A DNA stretch of 64,000 nt from Apostichopus japonicus (Eukaryota; Echinodermata; Holothuroidea; Aspidochirotida; Stichopodidae), in contig NC_092567.1 in the NCBI RefSeq assembly GCF_037975245.1, positions 7,128,714 to 7,192,713 on the forward strand, written 5' to 3'. The translations under genes and the position numbers were made by a program. Each line of letters begins with the position of its first letter. Position 1 is the stretch's first letter. Under the pieces are notes generated by a model, which did no database searches, was not told where the DNA came from, and saw nothing but the letters and a program-made list of their open reading frames with translations. Below are positions 10,887 through 23,915 of this stretch, one piece after another.

Positions 10887-11500
10887 GATCATTTTAATAT
10901 GATGTGATTGGTAAGCTATCAATCATATAAATATGACATGATAGGTAAGCTATCGATCATTTTAATATTATGTGATAGGTAAGCTATCGATCATTTTAAT
11001 ATTATGTGATTGGTAAGCTATCGATCATTTTAATATGATGTGATAGGTAAGCTATCGATCATTTTAATATTATGTGATAGGTAAGCTATCGATCATTTTA
11101 ATATTATGTGATAGGTAAGCTATCGATCATTTAAATATTACGTGATTGGTAAGCTATCGATCATTTTAATATGATGTGATAGGTAAGCTATCGATCATTT
11201 TAATATTATGTGATAGGTAAGCTATCGATCATTTAAATATTACATGATAGGTAAGCTATCGATCATTTTAATATTATGTGATAGGTAAGCTATCGATCGT
11301 GTTAATATTATGTGATTGGTAAGCTATCGATCATTTTAATATTATGTGATTGGTAAGCTATCGATCATTTTAATATTACATGATAGGTAAGCTATCGATC
11401 ATTTTAATATTACATGATAGGTAAGCTATCGATCATTTTAATATTATGTGATTGGTAAATTATCGATCACTTAAATATTATGTGATAGGTAAGCTATCGA
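10887..11500. repeat. 34-bp minisatellite, about 18 copies
   Basis: The unit is 34 bp (GATCATTTTAATATTATG followed by TGATAGGTAAGCTATC). Copies differ at a few positions (TGATTGG or TGATAGG; ATTATG, ATTACA or ATGATG). Each unit contains GATAG-gtaag-CTATC, so every monomer can form a short hairpin, and ATCGAT at the joint. The last unit runs into unique sequence at about 11500. Confidence 0.93.
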
Positions 11501-12460
11501 CGAGCAAGTCACTTTAGGTCACTTTACGCATTTGAGAAAAAATAAATTTGAACTTGGAGATACCGTTTCGATACAAGATTCGTAGATTTGGATAAGTTTT
11601 GAAATATTACAATTTGCCTTCATTAAGTGCTTCATATAAAGTCTTGTTTTATAAGGTATATAAGCAGAACGTTAAACAGTTATTGTTTTAGCATTACATA
11701 ATTATGTCGTAGTAAAGCTGATATTATATGTGTATATCAAGTAATCCTTAAATACTTAGATCGGCTCTGTATAGTATATACTCTTCATTTAATTCTTTCA
11801 TTGTTATTTCAATGCGCTTTATAAATGAGTCTACTGATTACGTTTTTTTTTCAAATCTTTTTTATTTCTTTATATTCCGATATTTTCCTTCGATTTAGAA
11901 CAACGCTAAGACTATATCTAATAATTGCTCTAATTATTGTTATATTTAGTCATGAATTGTTAAATTGCATTCTACTTCATCCATTTATTAATTTTACTTT
12001 CTTTCAAGATTTAGTTGCTTTATTTCGTTCCTCCTATATCTATGTTATGAATAAATCTTAGATATAACTCACGCGTATTACAGTGAATATTAGAAGAATA
12101 TTGTTAAATGTTATCATAATAACAAAGACTGGCTGTCTACAGTTATACCATTGATTGTGTTATTCAAAATCATACTAAAACATTGTCTTAGACATAAATG
12201 AATAAAAATGACATATTTTGTTTTTTAATCCAGTTCTTTGTTCCATTATTATGATATCTAATGATGTTTCTTTGAAGACAGGAACAAGTGACGTTGAGGT
12301 ATTAACATATATGCTTTTAACATGATTGCAACGAAGATATGTTCTGTATATTTAACATGAACCTTAAACGCAATGATCGGCTCTCCATGCATATCTTTCA
12401 TTCTTCTTGTATCGTTATTTTGCTAATTCTTTATTAATGATGCTGATTGATGATTAATAA
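11501..12460. other. Non-coding AT-rich stretch
   Basis: A 78-codon open frame at 11825-12061 is hydrophobic and AT-driven, without a signal-peptide pattern or splice context. No gene is called. Confidence 0.4.
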
Positions 12461-12626
12461 GGGGTTAATCAACGGTCTAGCGTGCGTTACTCACAGGATT
12501 AATGCACGATCGGGGGATAATGCAAGCGATGCACGAGGGCGGAGCCCGAGTGCATCCAGCGATAGCATTAACACCCGGAGTGCATTAATCATGTGAGTAA
12601 CGCACGCTAGACCGTTGATTAACCCC
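12461..12626. mobile_element. Foldback MITE with 47-bp inverted repeats
   Basis: The left arm 12461-12507 starts GGGGTTAATCAACGGTCTAG. The right arm 12580-12626 is its reverse complement with one mismatch (46 of 47). The 72-bp centre is itself an imperfect palindrome. It has no coding capacity and no clear target-site duplication. Such near-perfect arms indicate either recent insertion or continuing foldback homogenisation. Confidence 0.85.
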
Positions 12627-12730
12627 GTTCATTCATACACTACCATTTGTGTGGGGGAAAAATCATAAAACAAAACATTTTTGGTTACATATAACCAAAG
12701 ATTTATTAAAGTGATGCCCCGTAATTTTAC

Positions 12731-12772
12731 CGTGCGTTACTCACAGGATTAACCACGGTCAGCTGACCTGAA
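12731..12772. mobile_element. Fragment of the same MITE family
   Basis: CGTGCGTTACTCACAGGATT plus AA is identical to bases 12481-12502 of the neighbouring MITE. The perfect palindrome GGTCAGCTGACC follows. It is probably a truncated or diverged second copy. Confidence 0.6.
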
Positions 12773-15492
12773 TGGACCAATAGGATTTAGGAATCTTTAC
12801 TAAGTATGAATGAATTAATATTAATGATCACTTCATTGTAATGTAGTTTTTGTCGTATTTGCTTTAACCCAATTGGATGTTATGAAGCCATAAAGTTTAC
12901 CAATATAACCCAAGCCCTGTCCCGCAAAACTGAATATATTTACATAACTACAAAAACTGACTAACATATAAATATGGAAAAATCACAGCGTCACGATATC
13001 TGTTTATGATATGAGATATATCCAATGAAATAATTATCCCTTTATTTTGTTATGTTCTTGGTATTTCCGTATTTCTGTATGCTTGTACAAATATACAATT
13101 TTTACTACCAAACACACTTGTTCCCTTTGAGGCGATCCTGGTCTCTCATTGTGATACAATTAAAGCCTATTCATCCCATGTATCTGTTACTATATCATAA
13201 GTTCATATCGTAGAATCTTATGATGGAATTATTGATATGTATTGATGTTGTAATGTCAATGGAAGCAATAAAAGAAAACTAATCGGAGAAATATTGTCAA
13301 CAGTGTTATCTCTGTGTAACATGTAGTCTATATACTAACTTGTAATTTCAACCTCTTACTCTTGTCCTGTCCTGCGTCAAGGTCACACAGAAGGTTATTG
13401 CTATACATTAACTCTCAAAACAGGTGAGGCTGGTATAATTGCGGTTGAGATTTAGAAATTCTCCTAACAAAAGTGTTGATGTCGCTATGTGTGCCATAAA
13501 TTTATACTTTCTCTTCAAGTTCATCCCAACATTTATTAGAAACAAGTGCCTTTTGAAAGATTCTAAACTTCCAACTTATTACCAAATATTCAAAAGTGTA
13601 TTATTAAACTGATCGCAAAGTACATTGTTCAATGTGGCATCTGGTGACCATTTTCTGATTTTATAGCGTATTTTGGGCAATATCTGAATCATCTCCAGGC
13701 AAGAATTTTAACGGTTTTCCATTTTCCTTGTTTCTTTTCTTAAAGAAACGAATTTCACTCCTCGTCCCCATACGAGAATCTCTCCTTGTCAACATCCACT
13801 GTGTTGATCATTGACGCCTCTGCACGCATGGGGCCGGGTGGGTCTGGGGGGTCTGGGGAGGAGTGTTCCTTGCGGATTCCCTCCATTGTATTAACCTTAA
13901 ATCGAGATGAACTTCCTCATTGAATTTCATTTGGTAAATTAAAGATTAGTTAATAAACTGGTATATCAATGGCACCGTCACCCCTGGCCACTATATTCTT
14001 ACTGGATTCATTTCTCCCGTACAATGTCCTTTCCCTTCCCCGTTCGTCCTCAACTGCACTGGATACCACGTACGTCTGTTTCTATGTATTGACAACGTCA
14101 TAATACTTATCAATATATGTTAACATTTTGGGGGCCTTTGTTAGGTAACACTTTGTCACACCCGTCTGCAGGGTTTTCCTTAAACTGTCCCCTAAAATGA
14201 AAACAAAAGTGTAAATTTGCTGAGAATGTTCATTATACATCGATGACGATATCCGATTCTATTTTATTTTATTATTTTATGTCGTGGAGTTGAAGTTTTG
14301 CTTCATAGACTTGTTTTCAACATAGATTCCAATCCTTTCTTGTTTTCACTCTCTTTGACCCAGTTTCTAAAAGTCGTAAACATTGACCGTTATTGATGTC
14401 TGGCAGTAATATATATGTTTAATTAGTCAAAGTACTGATAATAATCAATAATTTAATAAACAAATAAAACAGAACACACATCGAAGTTCAAAATAGGAAA
14501 TGGAAGTGGGGGGGGGGGGGATGGCTGTAAATCTAATCACACTAGCATATATGACGCCGTGATCAATTGTGGTGCATAAGATATGCATCACCCATAGAAA
14601 TTGAAGTAGGGAGAATAACGCCATGCGACATATACTGAAGCCACCCATTTAACTGGTGGTGCTTTGCTTGTACGGCAAGACAGTAACGGAGCGTAATACA
14701 AACACTACGTCTTTGAAATAACTAAAGTGATACAGTTGACATTAATCACTCGAAATGGTGATATCGCGTGCTGCACTTGGGTGCCAAAATCGTGAAAAAT
14801 GTAGCAGTGGACTGTAGTTTCACAGGTAATTCTTAGGAAGCAATAGTAGAAGCAATTACATAGGAATATAATTACTTTACTAGTGTCGTCCAGCTGCTGT
14901 ATTGTAATTCACTGGACCCTGGATATAGTTAGCCTAGCCCCTAGACCGGCTGTCCTTTTGAATGCAATATGACTAAAACTTAAAAGCCTAGTGAAAAAAA
15001 TTATCACCACCTCATTTTACTTAAAAAATGTATACCTAACGATAGATCCACATGCTATAATAACATGGGATGACGGTTATGATATCATGGGCGTATCACT
15101 AACATTTCAGTACTAGGAAATAGGCTTAGCCTAACTTATGTTTATGTACGTAGCCTTGCCCCTTGGTGGGATATGTAATCTTGCATAAACTACTACCCAA
15201 TTTGTAACATTATTTCTCAGACTTGTATGCACAGACTAATATGGAAGTATTACACAAATTAAGTTGCGGAAGGGGGGAGGGTGGGGAGGGTTACATTTTC
15301 AAGGGACAACTATGACAATATCTGAGTGGAGCACTAAAATAATGCAAGCAAGCAAAACGTTTGCCATGTGCCTCTTAGATGAAATTACACTTCCAGATAT
15401 TAAAAGTTGCACAAAACACTCCACTTATCCAAGTCATTAGAGGCGATACAAAAAATCAGACTTGATTCTTAAGTCAGGAGTATAGTACTTAC
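12773..15492. other. Non-coding stretch
   Basis: It includes a 13-base G run (14508-14520) and short unrelated open frames. I see no supported exon, RNA gene or repeat array in these 2.7 kb. Confidence 0.4.
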
Positions 15493-16199
15493 CAGTCTGG
15501 TCGCCATAACATGTCTCTGTTTTGCAAAGTACACCTACTCTTTCACAAAAACGGGTAAAATCAAATTCAATTTCAAAGTCGAATGCACAATGTATGTATA
15601 TTCAGACGTACAAATGATCTGGCTTTTTGCAGTATAACGCAAAGCGCCCTCACTATTTTCAATACTTAAACACACGGCGATGCAATGACTTACTGATTTT
15701 GTTGGCATCCAAATGGACATTATAGTAATGTTTGCCTTGTTGGAGTCATATTATATCGTTGAAACTTCGTTGAAATACTTAGGGTGTTTTTTTTCTTCAG
15801 TAAAGTGTATTTTTCTTGTAATTGCCTATACATTTGTTTTAAAAAGTAATGTGAAAAATAAGAACATGTTGTCGGGACGGGTGTTATTTAAAGAGAAAAT
15901 TCAAAAAAATGATGTCAAATATATAAAATTTTAGAAGAGAGGGGTAGAGTTGGTGGTATCAGGAGAGAGTTGTAGGGTGAAGTACTTCATTCAGTGACAA
16001 TTGAAGAAAGAGCCATTGATATGAATAGGTTATTACTTAAATATGACTACTTGCCTGTTTATATTATACATGTTATTTGTTTTTTTGGGGAGGGGGGTGG
16101 GAGGTAAGGGAGGTGTGAAATAGTTACAAAAATTTAGAATGTTAAAGAAAATGTTAAATGTTAAAGAAAGAAAATGTATTAAATGGTGGACGGCATTCA

Positions 16200-16765
16200 G
16201 ATAGTGTTGTCATTGGTTGGGGTATAGGAAGGTAGTAGGGAGTTAAGTAGTCACGCGATATCAATTAAAGAAAGTATGATACATTCAGCTGATTATATGA
16301 ATATGACTGATTATATGAATATGACTACCTGTATATTAATTATTATTATGCATATTAATTAATTAGTATATGAATATGACTGATTTTATGAATATGACTA
16401 CTTGTATATTAATATTACATGTGTAGGGTCTGTGGTAGTGTGAAATAGACATACAATGTCAAACAACGTAAATATATGATATATGACAAACGTTAACTAT
16501 TTAATCGTCACAAACTCTCAGTCTAAATTACTAACGATGATATAGAGTCAAGTAGTCACGTGATATAAATTAAAGAAAGTATACAATAGATACATTCAGC
16601 TGATTAAATAAATATGACTACTTGTCTATATTAGATGTGTAGGGTTTGTGGTAGTGTGAAATAGACATACAATGTCAACGTAAATGTCTGAAATATGACA
16701 AACGTTAACTATTTAATCGTCACAATCTATCAGTCTAAACTACTAACGATGATATAGTATCAATC
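16200..16765 (+). repeat. Tandem duplication of about 220-330 bp inside copy A
   Basis: AAGTAGTCACGCGATAT...ATTAAAGAAAGTAT...GTGTAGGGTCTGTGGTAGTG...TTTAATCGTCACAAACT recurs from about 16545. The same doubling exists in copy B (30090-30530, period near 217), so it predates the segmental duplication. Confidence 0.75.
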
Positions 16766-17112
16766 ATATACATTATGAACGATACGCAGATGTTAATAAG
16801 AATATCAAACATTTTGTTTTTGTAGTACTTTACTTTTCTATATCCAAATAAGTACACAAATTGTTTCACGCCATATTATTTTTTTTTTTTATGGAAGTTA
16901 TGGACTGATTTCATCTTTTAAATTCGTATATATATTTACAACTATTTATATTTTCGACAAAAATAATTATCCCTGATTAATTTTGGAAAAGTTTCTAATC
17001 GTCATAATCAATTTTCTTTCCCGGCTACGAAGATCTTTTAATTTGACCCCCCAAAAAAGAAGGAAACAATATTAATCTTTATCATCTAAACCTTTAATGA
17101 AGAAATTGTGAT

Positions 17113-17548
17113 ATGATGAACTTGGACAGATGTGCAGATACTGAAATTACGTCAACGGTTATCCTTCAAATGTTAATAAGAATATTAAAAATTAAAAAAA
17201 AATACACGTTTGGGCACGTATATAAGTTGGAACGTGCATCTAATTATGTTACTGGAATTCACCATTATATGTTAGTATTAGTAGTTTTGTCATTATTATT
17301 CAAATCGTTTGGAAAGGAAAAAGACCATAGTCATCGCCTGGCACACTGTTTGCAAATGCGATGTTTCAGTTAAAATGTTTAGCATTATCGTGGAGTGCAT
17401 CTATAGTATTGCAAACCAAAAGGGTACCAATTTCATTTTCTTAATCGTATGTATGCATTCCTGGAATTGCAAATGTTCTTCAGACCGTTCCACTTGCACG
17501 AAATATAGCTACGATAAGCAAATGGGATGCACTGTGGACGCTGCTTGA
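17113..17548 (+). other. Paired small ORFs conserved in both duplication copies (A)
   Basis: Two overlapping frames, 86 codons (17113-17373) and 79 codons (17309-17548), recur at the same place in copy B (85 and 79 codons). The 79-aa frame is cysteine-rich near its end (motif MHSWNCKC, then a terminal MGCTVDAA). By eye about 19 nucleotide differences separate the two 79-codon frames and only two or three are synonymous, so purifying selection on the protein is not supported. Most likely it is shared non-coding sequence that happens to stay open. Confidence 0.2.
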
Positions 17549-17734
17549 CTAACAATATTTCAGTATAAGTATTGTTTTGTTAATTATTGGAGAAACAGAG
17601 AAATAAAAGAAAAGGGTTGTTAGCATCCATTCAATTATCATATTAATATATTAACTCAATCTGCTAATTGTAATCCGTTGGGCCATGCTGGAACCAACCG
17701 TCAGAGAACTAATGAGTACTGGATACCAGGTTCA

Positions 17735-17800
17735 ATAAACCGCCTGCGGGTTTGTAGCTAAAGCTACGCTTCTAAGGCAAGAGGTTCGAAACCGGTAAAG
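17735..17800 (+). mobile_element. tRNA-like pol III promoter remnant, probable SINE (copy A)
   Basis: GTAGCTAAAGCTACG (A-box-like) is followed by GGTTCGAAACC at 17783-17793, a perfect match to the B-box pattern GGTTCGANNCC. It does not fold into a full tRNA cloverleaf, so it is a SINE head or tRNA-like relic rather than a tRNA gene. The same sequence is at 31500-31550 in copy B. Confidence 0.35.
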
Positions 17801-19629
17801 AAGGTCTTAATTCCACTGTTGGCAACTGCCACCTGTATCGAACAATACTAGTTGTCACTCTCGGTAACTACGTCATACCCCCACAAGAATGTCACTTTCC
17901 GTGTTTGACACTTCTGGTAACCACGCCATACTCCATCCGAGAAGGGTAATAATGCTATTATCCACACGACTTATTATATACGCAGAAAGTAACGTAATAT
18001 TTAGTCAATGCAAAATAAAAGTGAATTGGCTGGATTCAAGCGCACAACCTGTTTATGACTACGAATGTAACCTTTATATCGATTGACCTTAAATTTCCGC
18101 CTTTTCTTTGATATCGCGTTCAGACAGCACTTACGTAGCTAAATTACTTCCTTCTCGAGAGTACCTAAACAATGTGATAATGCAAGAAGGGAAGCGATCA
18201 GATTGAACTCAAAATGAAAGTAACTATTAAGTACAGTTCCATTACGTTTATCAAGTAACATCACGGGTTACACAATGAAATGCTCACTTGCGTTAGAATA
18301 GCGACAAGATGTTAATTTCAGATTTTGCATTTGGATAACTTACCTTAAAATTATGTTTGCTTAATCTGTTAAATTGTTGTCTGTTTAACTAATATGATTT
18401 TTATATTTAATTTGATATCAAGAGATCTAGATATTTTTGTTATAGAATATGATCGTCTGCGTTGAATATAAACCCATCGACGTCCTTAGTTGCAGGCAAA
18501 CATAAATCCTGAACCGTTGAAATAATGTTTATCACACTGCGAGTATTAGTCGTAGAGGCAAAGCAAACTTTCATTACGTTTGGAAACTTCGACAGCACGT
18601 TATTGCAAGCCTAGGTTTGAGCGCCCACCTTTAAATGATATTTATCTCCTTAAAAATGTTTTGCACAAATCGTAAATGGTACCACAATCTGAAAATGCTG
18701 AAAGCAACGAACCCACAAAATCAACACAATTGCTACAATTATTGTTAGATTCGGGTATTCTACGACTGTACCAATGAGCTCGACTTAATAGATGTACGTT
18801 TACTAAGTTATCTTGGTTTCTATATTACTTTTATTTTGTTAAAAGTCGACTTGTAAATTGCTACCACGGCTATTCCTATCACGTGATTTTTAGTAAAACT
18901 AGAGGTCAGTTATGACTGCAGACTCCAGGCTACATAACTGTGAATCTCTTTGGTCGCTTTACTGATGTACACTTGCAACAAAATATACTTTATCATTATA
19001 AAGAGGGATCTAACACAAACATGTTACGAATTCAGTTCGTAGAAAGGCATGGTATCGTTTATTCAGCCTTGTGTAATGTAACTACTAATACAGAGAGTTT
19101 GGAGGTAAATCATCTTGATATTATCATTACGGGTCGACTTAAAATCCTCCACAAAGAAAATATTCAGATTTAGACGTTGGCAGTATAAAAGTTTCCAGTT
19201 ATTAACAAGGGTTGCAACTTTCGCAAATGTAATTCTCGTTAAGTTTAGCATTCCATATCATACCATACCTATATCATAGTACATACACAATTTTCTAAAT
19301 TCTAATCACTACTGCATGCTTGTTCAAGTCCACGTCTTTGATTGTCTATTTTACAGGTTATACAATGTTGGTATACATACAGTTAGCTACTCGTTTGCTT
19401 ATTCAAAACTGATCTCAAGATGGTCGGAATTGTCCGGTTTCTGTTATCGAAACTAATAGTGATTATATTGGGATACCGGATGAATAAAGGCAATTAAACA
19501 TACTCAGTAAACGATGTGAACATCCCATGTTGTTGTTTCAAGCTACACACTGCATTGCACACAATGGCGTATCCATTGAGCCCACAAAGGTTATACACTA
19601 GATCAGTCAGTGTGTATTGACTTGTAAGT

Positions 19630-19655
19630 TTATATATATATATATATATATATAT
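19630..19655. repeat. (TA)13 microsatellite
   Basis: Short allele of the TA tract that has grown to about 145 bp at the homologous position in copy B (33099-33243). Confidence 0.95.
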
Positions 19656-20753
19656 GTTTATTTGTTAATAAATGGAAATTTCTCGAATCAGGAAACTATC
19701 TGTTCAGGGGTCGCAATACTTTGATTCAACAGTAAGTAATGAAGACATGTTTTTTCATTCCATACTGTGTGTATATGTGAATTACATTGAACCACATCGT
19801 AACAGGGATAAGAATGATAAACCGTTCCGCCATTTTATAATGTCAAATTGTAGAGTCTGGAGAGGTAAACGAAATAGTTCCAAGAGAGATAATCGGAGTA
19901 GAAGTAAGATTAATTTGACCATCAAGGAGAAAAATCACATTTCTAGCCAGTTTCTATATATAAAAAAAAACACGTGACAGTACTATTAGACTGCAGGGCG
20001 AGATAACGTTATTTTCTACCGTTAACGTAACAAGTAGGTTTGATTCGTATGACCAGTCTATGCTGTACATTACAAGAGGAGCTGTTTGATTTCAAATCAA
20101 CCCTAGTGATGTCAAATGGCCGTGACGTAGCAAGTTCCATACAGTTAAATGAATTTATTATATAGTTACATATGTTTTATAACATTTCTATCGTGATTCA
20201 AGCTGAAGCTGATATGAAACTGTAAAATATTGTAAAGTAACTGTATTGTACTATGAATAACACTTCATCTCATTAACTTGTACGATTACAACATGTTGTT
20301 AGTAAGTTGCAGTTATACAAGAAAACTGCTGCATGGAGTCTACTGTGCTTGTAATATATTGCATTGTACATACAACCCGTGACTATGTGACATTGTACTG
20401 CAGTAAGAAAAGTAATAAGTATATTTTAATTAAGAGTTGAACGTTAGTGCAGTCGGTTACGTGTTTAGACACACGTTTAGTGTAACTCGTAGTGTTGTAA
20501 AGGATTATTCCATCCGATAACCAAACATGTCTGTAGTATTAGACTCAGTATGTGCCTGACTTTATTACTGTCCGTCCTGTATTTGCTATTGTCCCACATC
20601 TGCTGAAGACACTTGTCTGGTTCCTATACCACCATATGCTGGACAGGTAAATTGTATTAAGGGACATACAGTTAGACGACAGCGAAATAGTATAGACTGG
20701 GGGCACTTTCCCTATACAGATTACAATTACCCCCTCCCCCCATTTCCACTTAA

Positions 20754-20990
20754 CGAACAATACCGGAAGTAATCCATGGAACGACTTTCTGAGATCTCAT
20801 GATTGTGTGACATTTAAGGAAGTCATTGGCAAAACGAAAGAATTCTGCCCGGGTTAATAATTATAAGCTTTTACATATTGTGATAATGGAATTGAAAATG
20901 ATCTTGAGGTCGCAACGTTTATCAATGATTCCATCTCTAATATTGATCAAACTGTTACTGACAATATTCAATATTTAAAATAGTAAACGA
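20754..20990 (+). pseudogene. Rearranged LINE (non-LTR retrotransposon) ORF2 fragment
   Basis: From 20814 the plus strand matches the LINE relic of copy B (AAGGAAGTCATTGGCAAAAC, then CCCGGGTTAATAATTATAAG). Bases 20754-20815 are the reverse complement of B 36181-36242, and about 165 bp between the two pieces are missing. The fragment is riddled with stops and is not functional. Confidence 0.6.
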
Positions 20991-21469
20991 ATAACGGAAA
21001 ATGTTTAGGCATTTTAAACAGCCGAAAAGAAGAAAGACATTTATAGCTATCGCTGGACTCTGATCAGAGGTCTGTTTCGAACCCCGTTGTTAGACATTAA
21101 CCTACTTTGCTCTTTTCTAAGATTTCATTTTGTGATGTTCCTATGGGTTGCAACCCCCACCCCAAATTCCTACGCCTATGTCGATATGTATATTGTCATA
21201 TGGCTACAACTCTAGCAACCTCGAATTTCACGGAAAGTTTGGTTAGTGCTGCCCCAATTGCTACTAGTAAAAATGTAACTTTGCATCATGCATGGGATAT
21301 TAGGTCAAATAGGGAACACTTAGTATCATCCAATTAACACATATGAGTGAATAACAGTAAACAGGGAGTAGTGCTCGACAGTATCATAACGCATAGTAAC
21401 ACGAGCATATGTCATATTGTGGGTGCATGTTATACCGTCAACAAGCTAAAGTACTTCCAATACTGTAGC

Positions 21470-23915
21470 ATATTAGGGTTGCTACACTTGGTACAGGGGA
21501 ACAAAAATATAGCAACCACTAACGTAAAATATGAGGATTGCTACACTGGGAACAAAACTATAGCTACCACTAATGTAGAATATGAAGATTGCTACATTTG
21601 GTACAGGGAGACTAAAGTATAGCAACTACTAATGTAAAATATCAGGATTGCTACTCTTGGTACAGGGGAACAACACCATAGCAAGTACTAATGTAACATA
21701 TTAAGATTGCTGCACGTGTAATTGGGTAACAAAACTATAGCAACTACTAATGTAGCATGTTGGGGTTGCTACACTTGGTACAAGGAGACAACACTATAGT
21801 AAATACTAATGTAGCATATTAGAATTGCTACAGTTGATTCAGGGGAACAAAACTATAGCAAATAATATTGTAGCATGTAAAGATTGCTACACTTGATACA
21901 GGGGAACAAAACTATAGCAAATACTATTGTAGCATATTATGATTACTACACTTGATAAAGGGGAACAAAACTATAGCAACTACTAATGTAGCATATTAGG
22001 ATTGCTGTACTTGTTATTGGGGGACAAAACTATAGCAAATAATAATATTAAATATAAAGGTTGCTACACTTGGTACAGGGGAACAAAACTATAGCAACTA
22101 CTTATGTCATATATTAGGGATGCTACACTTGGGACAGGAAAACAAAACTATAGCAACTATTAATGTAACATATTAGGATTGCTATACTTGGTACAGGGGA
22201 ACAAAGCAATAGCAACTAATAATGTGACATATTAGGAAATGCTACACTTGGTACAGGGGAACAAAACTATAGCAACTACTAATGCCATATATTAGGATTG
22301 CTAGACTTGGGACAGGAAAACAAAACTATAGCAACTATTATGTAACATATTAGGATTGCTATACTTGGTACAGGGGAACAAAGCAATAGCAACTACTAAT
22401 GTGACATATTAGGAAATGCTACACTTGGTACAGGGAACAAAACTATAGCAACTATTAATGTAACATATTAGGATTGCTATACTTGGTACAGGGGAACAAA
22501 GCAATAGCAACTACTAATGTGACATATTAGGAAATGCTACACTTGGTACAGGGAACAAAACTATTGCAACTACTAATGTAACATATTAGGATTGCTACAC
22601 TTGGTACAGGGGAACATAACTATTGCAACTACTAATGCCATATATTAGGATTGCTAGACTTGGTATAGGGGAACAAAAATATGGCAACGACTAATGTAGC
22701 ATATTTGGATTGCTATACTTGGTACAGGAAAACAAAACTATATGAACTGTTAATGTAACATATCAGGAAATGCTTCACTTGGTACAGGGGAACAAAACTA
22801 TAACAACTACTAATGTAACATATTAGGATTGTTAGACTTGGTACAGGGGAACAAAGCAATAGCAACTAATAATGTGACATATTAGGATTGCTACACTTGG
22901 GACAGGAAAACAAAACTATAGCAACTATTATGTAACATATTAGGATTGCTATACTTGGTACAGGGGAACAAAGCAATAGCAACTACTAATGTGACATATT
23001 AGGAAATGCTACACTTGGTACAGAGAACAAAACTATTGCAACTACTAATGTAACATATTAGGATTGCTACACTTGGTACAGGGGAACATAACTATTGCAA
23101 CTACTAATGCCATATATTAGGATTGCTAGACTTGGTACAGGGGAACAAAAATATGGCAACGACTAATGTAGCATATTTGGATTGCTATACTTGGTACAGG
23201 AAAACAAAACTATATGAACTGTTAATGTAACATATTAGGAAATGCTTCACTTGGTACAGGGGAACACAACTATAGCAACTACTAATGTAACATATTAGGA
23301 AATGATACACTTGGTACAGGGGAACAAAACTATTGCAACTATTAATGTCATATATTAGGATTGCTATACATGGGACAGGAAAACAAAACTATAGCAACTA
23401 TTAATGTAACATATTAGGATTGCTATACTTGGTACGAGGAACAAAGCAATAGTAACTAATAATGTAACAAATTAGGAAATGCTACACTTGGTACAGGGGA
23501 ACAAAACTATAGCAACTACTAATGCCATATACTAGGATTGCTAGACTTGGTACAGGGGAACAAAAATATGGTAATTACTAATGTAGCATATTTGGATTGA
23601 TACACTTGGTACAGGGGAGGAAAACTATAGCAACTACTAATCTAGCATATATGGATTGCTATTCTTGGTACAGTAAAACAAAACTATATCAACTATGAAT
23701 GTAACATATTAGGAAATGCTACACTTGGTACAGGGGAACAAAACTATAGCAACTATTAATGTAGCATATAAGGATTGCTATACTTGGTACAGGGGAATAA
23801 AGCAATAGCAACTACTAATGTAGCATATTAGGATTGCTACACTTGATACAGGGGAGCAAAACTATAGCAACTACTAATGTAATATATTAGGATTGCTATA
23901 ATTAGTTACAGATCA
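21470..23915. repeat. 59-bp minisatellite, about 41 copies, with higher-order structure (copy A)
   Basis: The monomer is about 59 bp (GGATTGCTACACTTGGTACA, then GGGGAACAAAACTATAGCAA, then CTACTAATGTAACATATTA). Variant monomers recur together: a rare ACTATTATG variant recurs 590 bp apart (22331 and 22921), and the ATGGCAACGA variant 472 bp apart (22681 and 23153), i.e. 10 and 8 monomers. Block duplication has therefore occurred within the array. The homologous array in copy B has only about 10 units. Confidence 0.93.

Noticed and set aside
10887-11500. CRISPR-like regular 34-bp repeats
   Set aside because: The repeats are head to tail with no unique spacers, in a eukaryotic context; it is a minisatellite.
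15535-15720. 61-codon minus-strand frame at the start of copy A
   Set aside because: The equivalent in copy B is shifted and split by the 586-bp block, so it is not conserved.
17783-17793. tRNA gene suggested by GGTTCGAAACC
   Set aside because: No acceptor stem or full cloverleaf can be built; treated as a SINE or tRNA-like remnant.
19672-19977. 101-codon frame after the TA tract in copy A
   Set aside because: The homologous sequence in copy B is broken by a stop and frameshifts soon after the start.
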